Positions 1-5,399 of a stretch of 17,563 bases of DNA are shown here, in pieces. The stretch is from Chloroflexia bacterium (GTDB taxonomy: Bacteria; Chloroflexota; Chloroflexia; QHBQ01; JADMIH01), in NCBI GenBank assembly GCA_025927935.1, contig JAICKM010000049.1, positions 1-17,563 of the forward strand. The letters run 5' to 3'. Position 1 is the first letter of the stretch; every line of letters begins with the position of its first letter. The position numbers and the translations under genes are program-made. A model generated the notes under the pieces. That model saw only the letters and a list, made by a program, of their open reading frames with translations, was not told where the DNA came from and made no database searches.

Positions 1-2
1 AT

Positions 3-911
3 TTCGTCTGCAAGCTCACCCGCGCCAACGGCGTGATCGTCGTCAACGGCGGGCAGGGCGGCGACGAACTCTTCGGCGGCTATTATGGCTATCTGCCGTC
101 CTATTTCCGCAGCCTGGTCGCGGAAGTGCGGCGCAAACCGGCCCCGGAGATGGTGGGCGCACTGCTGGGCGACGGCCTGCGCCTGCTGGGGCGGCCCGCC
201 CTGCGCCACGCCGCGCTCACGGCGCTGCACACTGGGCGGCGCGGGCGGTTGCGACCCGACACGGCGAGCAACCTGCCCGCCGTGTTCGGCCCCGCCCTGC
301 ACCACCTGGAGCAGGACCCGGCGGGCGGCGGCTACGGCACGGGCCATCGCTCGCCGCTGGGCGAGGCGCTGGCCTTCGATCTCCGCCACTACCTGCCCGC
401 CCTGCTCCAGGTCGAGGACCGCATGAGCATGGCCTGGTCGCTGGAGTCGCGGGTGCCGCTGCTCGACTACCGGTTGGTCGAACTGGCGATGCGCATCCCG
501 CCGCACCTCAAGCTGCGCCGGCTGGAGACCAAACACATTTTGCGCCAGGCCGTGGCCGACCTGTTGCCGCCCAGCGTGGCCGCCCGCCGCGACAAAAAGG
601 GCTTCCCGACGCCCATCGGTCCCTGGTTTGCCGGGCCATTGCACCCCTGGCTGCGCGAACAATTGCTCGGCCCGGCGGCGCGGGCACGCGGCCTGTTCCA
701 CCCCGAAGCAGTGATGACCCTGCTGGACGATCATGCCGCCCGCCGCGCCGATCACAGTCGCGCGCTCTGGATGATGGTCAATACCCATTTCTGGTTCAAG
801 CAGTTTATCGAGGGTTCCGGCAGCGAGGCACCCACCGTGGAGCCGGAGGAACGCGCCCCGCGTGCCGGGTCGATGCACAGGGCCACCCCAGGAGCCACCT
901 ATGGACGTTGA
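3..911 (+). CDS. asnB: Asparagine synthetase (glutamine-hydrolysing) type amidotransferase, 3' part
   Basis: This gene is cut by the left edge, and only the last 302 residues are present. The part seen is the ATP-dependent synthetase domain, which adenylates a carboxylate (aspartate in true AsnB) and passes ammonia from glutamine to it. The N-terminal class II glutaminase domain, with its catalytic Cys, must lie outside the window. Signatures are NGGQGGDELFGGY near the start of the fragment, then LLQVEDRMSMAWSLESRVPLLD and KGFPTPIGPWF, all typical of the AsnB C-terminal domain. The open frame runs in from the edge, so the GTG at 33 is internal and not a start. The stop at 909-911 overlaps the next gene by 11 bases. 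AsnB-like proteins are common in polysaccharide clusters, where they may amidate sugars rather than make asparagine. The glycosyltransferase two genes on fits that reading, but the substrate cannot be decided here. Confidence 0.9.
   Translation, partial: FVCKLTRANGVIVVNGGQGGDELFGGYYGYLPSYFRSLVAEVRRKPAPEMVGALLGDGLRLLGRPALRHAALTALHTGRRGRLRPDTASNLPAVFGPALHHLEQDPAGGGYGTGHRSPLGEALAFDLRHYLPALLQVEDRMSMAWSLESRVPLLDYRLVELAMRIPPHLKLRRLETKHILRQAVADLLPPSVAARRDKKGFPTPIGPWFAGPLHPWLREQLLGPAARARGLFHPEAVMTLLDDHAARRADHSRALWMMVNTHFWFKQFIEGSGSEAPTVEPEERAPRAGSMHRATPGATYGR
890..894 (+). promoter_or_regulatory. Ribosome binding site of the ACT-domain gene
   Basis: AGGAG lies six bases before ATG 901, inside the end of the asparagine synthetase frame. 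It decides the start of the ACT-domain gene in favour of 901 over the longer upstream frame. Confidence 0.6.
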
Positions 912-1380
912 GTTGGTCCGGCCTGAACTACGCCAGGTCTTTGCCGCCACCCAGTTGCTCACCTATCCCGAAATCGAGTTCGCGCTGGTCAGCTTGCCGC
1001 CGCGCTCCTATTACGAGGTGCTGGCGGCGCTGGCCCCGATGCACGATATGCGCTTCCAGACCATCGTGCGCGAACCGGCTGAAGTCACGCTGATCGCCCC
1101 GCGCGACCTCTGGGAGCGCATCAGCACACGCTTCCCCACGGCCACGGTCGATGTGCCCTGGATGCTGATCACGCTCGATATCAGCATCCCGCTCGATGTG
1201 TATGGCTATCTGGAGCAGATCGCGCGGCTGTGCGCGGCGCAGGGTGCCTCGCTGCTGGTCGCCAGCGGCTACTCCACGGACCACTTGCTGATCACCGCCG
1301 ATCATTATCAGGGAGTGCTGGAGACCCTGCAGGGCTTCATCGAACACTGCCGGACCGCCGCCGCCGAACCCGCCGGCTAA
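901..1380 (+). CDS. Small ACT-domain (ACT_7/CASTOR-like) protein
   Basis: This 159-residue protein resembles the two-domain CASTOR/ACT_7-type family of small amino-acid-sensing ACT proteins. An N-terminal ACT-like half (about residues 26-75) is followed by a clearer ACT domain (about 90-146). That domain reads as a beta strand with DISIPLDVYGYLEQIARL, then ASLLVASGYSTDHLLIT, which matches the usual 'pLaeagIsifaiSTydtDyllV' pattern. It has no signal peptide or membrane segment, so it should be cytoplasmic. The start is ATG 901, because AGGAG at 890-894 lies six bases upstream; an open frame extends further 5' but lacks such a site. The gene overlaps the asparagine synthetase by 11 bases and ends two bases before the glycosyltransferase, so the three are probably cotranscribed and translationally coupled. 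A role as ligand sensor or regulatory subunit for the amidotransferase is inference only. Confidence 0.75.
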   Translation: MDVELVRPELRQVFAATQLLTYPEIEFALVSLPPRSYYEVLAALAPMHDMRFQTIVREPAEVTLIAPRDLWERISTRFPTATVDVPWMLITLDISIPLDVYGYLEQIARLCAAQGASLLVASGYSTDHLLITADHYQGVLETLQGFIEHCRTAAAEPAG

Positions 1381-1382
1381 GT

Positions 1383-2621
1383 ATGCGGGTGCTCTACCTC
1401 AGCCAATACTTCCCGCCGGAAGTCGGGGCCACGCAGACCCGCGCTCACGAAATGGCCCGCTACCTGGTGCAAGCCGGACACCGGGTGACGATGCTGGCCG
1501 AGATCCCCAACCACCCGGCGGGGATCATCCCGCCCGCGTATCGCGGCAAGCTCTGGGAGCGCCGCCCCCTGGACGGCATCGACGTGATCCGCCTCTGGGT
1601 GATCACCTCGCCGCACAAAGGCTTCCGGCAACGGATGCTGTTCTACCTCAGCTACATGGTCATGGCGATCCTGGCCGGGCTGGTGGTGGGTTTGCGCCTG
1701 CGCCGCCGCTACGACGTGATCTACGCCACCTCGCCGCCGCTGTTCGTCGGGCTGGCCGGGGCCATTCTCAGCATCCTGCTACGCACACGCCTGGTGTTCG
1801 AGGTGCGCGACCTCTGGCCGGAAAGCGCGGTGGCCCTGGGCGAGCTATCCAGCCCGCGAGCCATCCGCCTGGCCGAACACGTCGAGCGCTTCTGCTACCG
1901 GCAGGCCCGGCAGATTGTCGTGGTCACGCGCGGCATCCAGGCGCGGCTACGGGCGCGCGGTATTCGTCCGGGGCGCGTCCACCTCATCCCCAACGGCGCC
2001 AACGTGGACCAGTTCCACCCCGCGCCCGCCGAAGCCGCGGTGTTGCGCGAATCGCTCGGCCTGGGCGACCGCTTTGTGGTGATCTACGCGGGCATCCATG
2101 GCGTGGCCCAGGGCATGGATACGCTGGTGGACGCCGCCCGGCTGTTGCAGGATGACCCGGACATTGTGCTGCTGCTGGTCGGCGAAGGCCCGCGTAAGGC
2201 CGCCGTGCGCGCCGCCCAGGTGGCGGGGCACCTGACCAACTTGCGCCTGCTGGGCGAGCAACCGCGCGCCGCCATGGCGGGCTACCTCAGCCTGGCCGGC
2301 TGCGCCATCGTGCCCCTGCGCGACGACCCGCTCTTCGCGGGCGCGCTACCGTCGAAGTTGTTCGAGGGCCTGGCCTGCAGCACACCCGTGGTGCTGAGCG
2401 CCCCAGCGGGCGAGGCGACCGCCGTGCTGGCGGCGGCGCAGGCGGGGCTGGCCGTGCCGCCCGAAGACCCCGCCGCCCTGGCCGCCGCCATCCGTTGGAT
2501 GCGCGATCACCCGGCGGAGGCCGCCGCCATGGGCGCGCGGGGCCGCGCCTTCGTCACGGCCCATTATACCCGCCGCGAGGCCGCCCGCGTCTTGGACGGA
2601 GTGCTGAGTGCTGAGTGCTGA
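1383..2621 (+). CDS. GT4-family glycosyltransferase, WbuB-like
   Basis: This 412-residue protein is a GT-B fold, retaining glycosyltransferase of family GT4. It begins with MRVLYLSQYFPPEVGATQTR, the glycine-rich acceptor-side start typical of WbuB-like enzymes (L-fucosamine and related amino-sugar transferases in O-antigen synthesis). The hallmark VFEVRDLWPESAVALGEL follows, then IPNGANVDQFHP, a YAGIHGVAQGMDTLVDA nucleotide-binding region and the ALPSKLFEGLAC donor-sugar motif. A hydrophobic stretch after about residue 85 may give membrane association. ATG 1383 starts two bases after the preceding stop; there is no strong Shine-Dalgarno, so reinitiation is likely. The last codons and the TGA stop are written by a GTGCTGA heptamer array, so the C-terminal SAEC is repeat-derived. 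The sugar donor and acceptor are unknown; a surface polysaccharide is the likely destination. Confidence 0.88.
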   Translation: MRVLYLSQYFPPEVGATQTRAHEMARYLVQAGHRVTMLAEIPNHPAGIIPPAYRGKLWERRPLDGIDVIRLWVITSPHKGFRQRMLFYLSYMVMAILAGLVVGLRLRRRYDVIYATSPPLFVGLAGAILSILLRTRLVFEVRDLWPESAVALGELSSPRAIRLAEHVERFCYRQARQIVVVTRGIQARLRARGIRPGRVHLIPNGANVDQFHPAPAEAAVLRESLGLGDRFVVIYAGIHGVAQGMDTLVDAARLLQDDPDIVLLLVGEGPRKAAVRAAQVAGHLTNLRLLGEQPRAAMAGYLSLAGCAIVPLRDDPLFAGALPSKLFEGLACSTPVVLSAPAGEATAVLAAAQAGLAVPPEDPAALAAAIRWMRDHPAEAAAMGARGRAFVTAHYTRREAARVLDGVLSAEC

Positions 2622-2628
2622 GTGCTGA
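2601..2628 (+). repeat. Heptamer tandem repeat (GTGCTGA) x4
   Basis: Four perfect copies of GTGCTGA run from 2601 to 2628. The first three lie in the glycosyltransferase reading frame and the third copy provides its TGA stop; the fourth is intergenic. Seven is not a multiple of three, so a change in copy number would alter the C-terminus of the enzyme or its stop position. Confidence 0.95.
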
Positions 2629-2630
2629 GT

Positions 2631-2658
2631 ACGAGAGACGAGAGACGAGAGACGAGAG
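2631..2658 (+). repeat. Heptamer tandem repeat (ACGAGAG) x4
   Basis: Four perfect copies of ACGAGAG begin two bases after the preceding GTGCTGA array. It is a different heptamer with the same period and copy number. Confidence 0.95.
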
Positions 2659-2690
2659 TCTTCAAGATCGCGTATATTGCCGGATATGAC

Positions 2691-2714
2691 GGCAGCCGGC
2701 AGCCGGCAGCCGGC
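2691..2714 (+). repeat. Heptamer tandem repeat (GGCAGCC) x3 plus partial copy
   Basis: Three perfect copies of GGCAGCC plus three bases of a fourth. It is separated from the ACGAGAG array by 32 bases that show no repeat. Confidence 0.92.
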
Positions 2715-2723
2715 TCATCTTCA

Positions 2724-2753
2724 CTGACCACCGACCACCGACCACTGACCACT
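2724..2753 (+). repeat. Heptamer tandem repeat (CYGACCA) x4 plus partial copy
   Basis: Four copies of CYGACCA (CTGACCA, CCGACCA, CCGACCA, CTGACCA) plus two bases. The two variants differ only at the second position. It is the fourth distinct heptamer family within about 150 bases. Confidence 0.92.
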
Positions 2754-2761
2754 CGCGCGTG

Positions 2762-3085
2762 TCAGCAGCCGGCGTCCAGCGTGGGGAGCGGGCTAGGGAC
2801 ATCCGGTGGGCCGGGCAGGGCACCGGCGGGAGCGGCGGCGGGGACCGGGTTGGCCGGGGGCAGGTGGTCACTTTCCGCGAGATCCTCGTTGCCGGCGTAG
2901 GGGACGGCGGATTCGACATGCGCCGGTCCGGCGGCCGGTAGCGGGTCCAGGCTGTAGGCGATACGGCGCTGCCGGCTGTCCGCCGCGCGCTGGCGGGCGT
3001 GCGTGCGCCGCCGCGCCCAGTTGATCCGGTCTTCCGCGTGGGCCGGCTCCTCGGCCTTTTCCCCGTCCCCTGGCTGCTGTGTCAT
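2762..3085 (-). CDS. Possible small hydrophilic protein, unknown
   Basis: This 107-residue open frame is not a family I recognise. ATG 3085 is preceded by GGGAG nine bases upstream. The first 80 residues are rich in charged residues (Glu, Asp and Arg, with WARRRTHARQRAADSRQRR near residues 23-41). The C-terminal quarter is low-complexity Pro/Ala. There is no signal peptide or membrane segment. It would be divergent from the SDR gene and would end just beyond the heptamer arrays. High GC makes chance open frames common here, so it may be spurious. If it is not a gene, the stretch 2754-3361 is non-coding. Confidence 0.38.
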   Translation of the reverse strand: MTQQPGDGEKAEEPAHAEDRINWARRRTHARQRAADSRQRRIAYSLDPLPAAGPAHVESAVPYAGNEDLAESDHLPPANPVPAAAPAGALPGPPDVPSPLPTLDAGC

Positions 3086-3361
3086 GCTTTCGTACTCCCG
3101 GCCCCTGCTACGCGCGCCCTATATAGGGCCGCGACTGACGACCTCGCTTACTCACAATACCACATGGCACCGCCTTTTACCACTGCGGTCTCCATCTAAA
3201 GGCGCAGACAAGAGCCAATCTTTAGTGAGATGCGACCCCATTCACCCCCTGGTATGCTGGAACTGCTGACGATGAAATTATTGCACTCGCCGTGCCGCAG
3301 GACGCGCACGGCGGCGTGCCCCCCGATCTGAGGAGCGGGCACGCGCAGGAGGTTGTTAATC
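3086..3361. other. Intergenic region upstream of the SDR gene
   Basis: The region is noticeably less GC-rich than its neighbours, as expected for promoter DNA between divergent genes. It contains a perfect 14-base palindrome, GCCCTATATAGGGC, at 3116-3129, about 30 bases upstream of the possible minus-strand gene; this could be a -10 region or an operator. TATGCT at 3253-3258 is a weak -10 candidate for the SDR gene with no convincing -35. I see nothing else here. Confidence 0.4.
3347..3352 (+). promoter_or_regulatory. Ribosome binding site AGGAGG of the SDR gene
   Basis: A perfect AGGAGG lies nine bases before ATG 3362. It decides the start against the in-frame TTG at 3353, which touches the site and would leave no spacing. 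Confidence 0.75.
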
Positions 3362-4402
3362 ATGTTGCCACTGTCTACACCGGCGCGGCCCGCGGGCGCG
3401 CCGGCTCTTACCACGATCTTGCTGACCGGCGCGACCGGGTTCGTCGGCGGGGCGCTGGCGCGGCGCTGGGCGACCACCGGGCTACCGGGTACCGAGCATA
3501 CAGCCATCCATGCCCTGGTCCGCGACCCCGCAAGCGCCCCCGCCCAGGAACTGGCCGCCCTGGGCGTCCGGCTGGTGCCTGGCGACCTGCGCGACCCCGC
3601 CGCCCTGGCTGCGGCGTGTGCGGGCGCGGACGTGGTGGTCCACGCCGCTGCTGATACCGTCATGAGCGACCGTATGACGGCCTGGGCCGTGGCGGTCGAG
3701 GGCACCCGCGCCTTGTACCAGGCCGCTGCGCAGGCCGGGGTGCGGCGCTTCATCTTCATCAGTTCGCTGGCCGTCTTCGCGGGCACCACCGGCGAGGTTG
3801 TAGAGTCCGCGCCGCTCGTGCCGTCGGGCGATCTCTATGTCGATACCAAGATCGCGGCGGAGCAGGCGTTGCAGGAGGAAGCGGCGGCCCCCGGCGCGCC
3901 CGAACTCACGATTTTGCGCCTGGCCTGGGTCTACGGCGCCGGTTCCGCGAACTGGACCACCAAGCCGATCCAGGATGCCCAGGCCGGCAAACTGTTTATC
4001 CCCGGCGACGGCCACCTCATGTTCTCCTATGTATACGTGGACAACGTGGTCGACGCCGTGACCGCGGCCATCCGCGCGCCCCATACCGGCATCTATCACA
4101 TCTTCGACGGCTCGACCACATATAAAGAGTTCATGAGCGCCTACTGCGCGATGGCGGGCACCCGGCCACGCCGGCTTCCGCTGCCCATGGTCCAGGTCAT
4201 CGCCGCGGGCAATGACCTCTATGCCCGGCTGACGGGCAAGTACACCGCCCTCACCCCGCGCACGGTGCGCGCGCTGAGCCGCAAGCGGCCGATCAGCTCC
4301 TCCAGCGGCGAGAAGGCGGTGCGCGAACTGGGCTGGCATCCGCAGGTCACGCTGCACGAGGGCATGGAGCGCATCGCCCGCGATTTCGAGGCCGGCGCGT
4401 AA
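3362..4402 (+). CDS. NAD(P)-dependent epimerase/dehydratase-like protein (extended SDR)
   Basis: This 346-residue protein has the extended short-chain dehydrogenase fold. The Rossmann fingerprint TGATGFVG is at residues 22-29, DLRD near 75 contacts the cofactor region, and VVHAAA is at 92-97. FISS at 132-135 carries the active-site serine, and YVDTK at 159-163 holds the catalytic Tyr159 and Lys163. The C-terminal part (VDNVVDAV, then a YHIFDGSTTYKEF segment) resembles the substrate domain of 3-beta-hydroxysteroid dehydrogenase/NAD-dependent epimerase proteins, which act on nucleotide sugars, sterols or isoprenoid-type ketols. The substrate cannot be told from the sequence. The ATG at 3362 is chosen for its AGGAGG. 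The gene stands alone and converges on the lipoprotein gene across a shared hairpin. It may serve the nearby polysaccharide genes, but it is not in their operon. Confidence 0.85.
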   Translation: MLPLSTPARPAGAPALTTILLTGATGFVGGALARRWATTGLPGTEHTAIHALVRDPASAPAQELAALGVRLVPGDLRDPAALAAACAGADVVVHAAADTVMSDRMTAWAVAVEGTRALYQAAAQAGVRRFIFISSLAVFAGTTGEVVESAPLVPSGDLYVDTKIAAEQALQEEAAAPGAPELTILRLAWVYGAGSANWTTKPIQDAQAGKLFIPGDGHLMFSYVYVDNVVDAVTAAIRAPHTGIYHIFDGSTTYKEFMSAYCAMAGTRPRRLPLPMVQVIAAGNDLYARLTGKYTALTPRTVRALSRKRPISSSSGEKAVRELGWHPQVTLHEGMERIARDFEAGA

Positions 4403-4423
4403 TGACCGGCAGGGCCGGGTAGG

Positions 4424-4447
4424 CGGGGCTAGCGCAGGCTAGCCCCG
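4424..4447. terminator. Shared hairpin between convergent genes
   Basis: A perfect 10-base-pair stem, CGGGGCTAGC (4424-4433) and GCTAGCCCCG (4438-4447), surrounds a four-base loop GCAG. It lies between the convergent SDR and lipoprotein genes and could terminate both. No long T-run follows on either strand, so it may depend on Rho or act mainly as an mRNA 3'-end stabiliser. The lipoprotein's stop codon (4439-4441) lies inside the stem. Confidence 0.6.
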
Positions 4448-5095
4448 TTTCGCGCCCGCCGCATCGCCCATACCGGGCCGTCCGCTGCACGGCGAGAAGT
4501 ACGAGAGCAGCGGCGCCGCTGTGTCCGTGGGTAATGCGGGCGCCTCCGGCGGGGTCGCCGTCGCCGTCGGGCTGGGCGGCGCGGGCACGGGCGTGGCCGT
4601 CGCGGGGACGCGCGTGGGCGTGGCGGTCGCCGGCCCATGGGTCGGCTTGGGTGTCCGCGTCGCCGTCGGAACGCGGGTGGGCGTGGGCGTCCGCGTCGCC
4701 GTCGCCGTGCGGGTGGGGGTAGTCGTGGGACTCGGCGTGGGCGTGGGGGAGCGGATCGGCGTAAAGGTCGGTTCGAGGGTCACGACGGGGCGCGGGATGT
4801 CGAGGCCCAGGGTTGCCACGGCGGCGGCCTGCGCCGTGCGGGCGGCGGCGATGGTGGCGGCGGCCCGCGCGCGGGTGACATCTGTCGAGTCGGAGGTGGT
4901 CCCCGACGGAAGAGGCGTATCCGTGACAGCCGGGCCAATCACCGGCAGCGGCACAACCGTCGGCGTGGGCGTCGGCACGGTGGTTTCGGTGGCGGTAGGC
5001 AGCGCGGGCGGCACGGGGGTCGCCGTGGACGGCTCGTCCCCGCACGCCGCCAGGGCCAGGCCGAGTAGCAAGAGCAAGAACCACCCACGCCACAT
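4439..5095 (-). CDS. Thr/Pro-rich lipoprotein
   Basis: This 218-residue protein has a lipoprotein signal peptide: MWRGW, a hydrophobic core, then the lipobox LAAC with the lipidated Cys18. It should be exported by Sec, lipidated and held on the outer face of the membrane. The mature part begins with a Thr/Pro-rich stretch. An alanine-rich, probably helical segment follows (about 72-97), then a long TP-repeat tail (about 107-190) and a short end. Such tails act as extended, often O-glycosylated cell-wall spacers. No catalytic or binding domain is recognisable, so the role is structural or unknown. GGGGAGAG lies seven bases before ATG 5095. It is the gene downstream of the SLH protein, but 304 bases separate them, so it probably has its own promoter. 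Confidence 0.75.
   Translation of the reverse strand: MWRGWFLLLLLGLALAACGDEPSTATPVPPALPTATETTVPTPTPTVVPLPVIGPAVTDTPLPSGTTSDSTDVTRARAAATIAAARTAQAAAVATLGLDIPRPVVTLEPTFTPIRSPTPTPSPTTTPTRTATATRTPTPTRVPTATRTPKPTHGPATATPTRVPATATPVPAPPSPTATATPPEAPALPTDTAAPLLSYFSPCSGRPGMGDAAGAKRG
4525..4774. repeat. Low-complexity Thr/Pro-coding tract
   Basis: Degenerate repeats of ACC/ACG-CCC-type codons encode the TP-rich tail of the lipoprotein on the minus strand. On the plus strand it reads as irregular GTGGGCGTG and GTCGCCGTC units. Such tracts can change length by slippage. Confidence 0.7.
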
Positions 5096-5399
5096 AGCGA
5101 AGCTCTCCCCAGGGGCAATAACGTGGCCGGAACCCGGCTGGGCCAGGACGACCAGGGCGTCAGCCAGGCTTAGTCGCAGTCAGGATTTCGCTGTGCAGAG
5201 AGCCGGGCGGCGCGGCACGTGGGGGCACAATCCACGGTGGATTGAGTTTACCATCCGGGTTCATCCGTGTCAACGCCCCCTGACATCCGCTCATCAATGC
5301 ACCGCGAAGGAACGAAGAACGCGAAGGTTATTTATATTCGTCGTAATCTTCGTGCCCTTCGCGTCTTCGCGGTACATTAACGGCGCCGATGAACGGGCA
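5096..5399. other. Repeat-rich spacer between SLH and lipoprotein genes
   Basis: These 304 bases hold the ribosome binding site of the lipoprotein (5103-5110), a perfect dyad with arms AATCCAC and GTGGATT around one G (5229-5243), and a decamer pair CATCCGGGTT/CATCCGTGTC (5252-5271). A large imperfect inverted repeat built from CGCGAAG words lies at 5301-5373. AT-rich sequence at 5328-5345 separates the arms of that repeat. No gene is supported here. Confidence 0.6.
5301..5373. repeat. Interspersed inverted repeat made of CGCGAAG words
   Basis: The left part (5301-5327) reads ACCGCGAAGG, then AACGAAGA, then ACGCGAAGG. The right part (5356-5373) is CCTTCGCGTCTTCGCGGT. Its reverse complement starts and ends like the left part but lacks the nine bases between. 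The loop is AT-rich. It lies just past the stop of the SLH gene, so the RNA could fold as a 3'-end structure, but words of this kind also occur as dispersed intergenic repeats in high-GC bacteria. Confidence 0.7.

Noticed and set aside
1230..1382. Extended N-terminus of the glycosyltransferase
   Set aside because: The added residues are out-of-frame translation of the ACT gene. The family start MRVLYLSQYFPP begins at 1383.
2601..2753. CRISPR-like array
   Set aside because: The repeats are seven bases in direct contact with no spacers, and there are four unrelated families, so this is tandem repetition rather than CRISPR.
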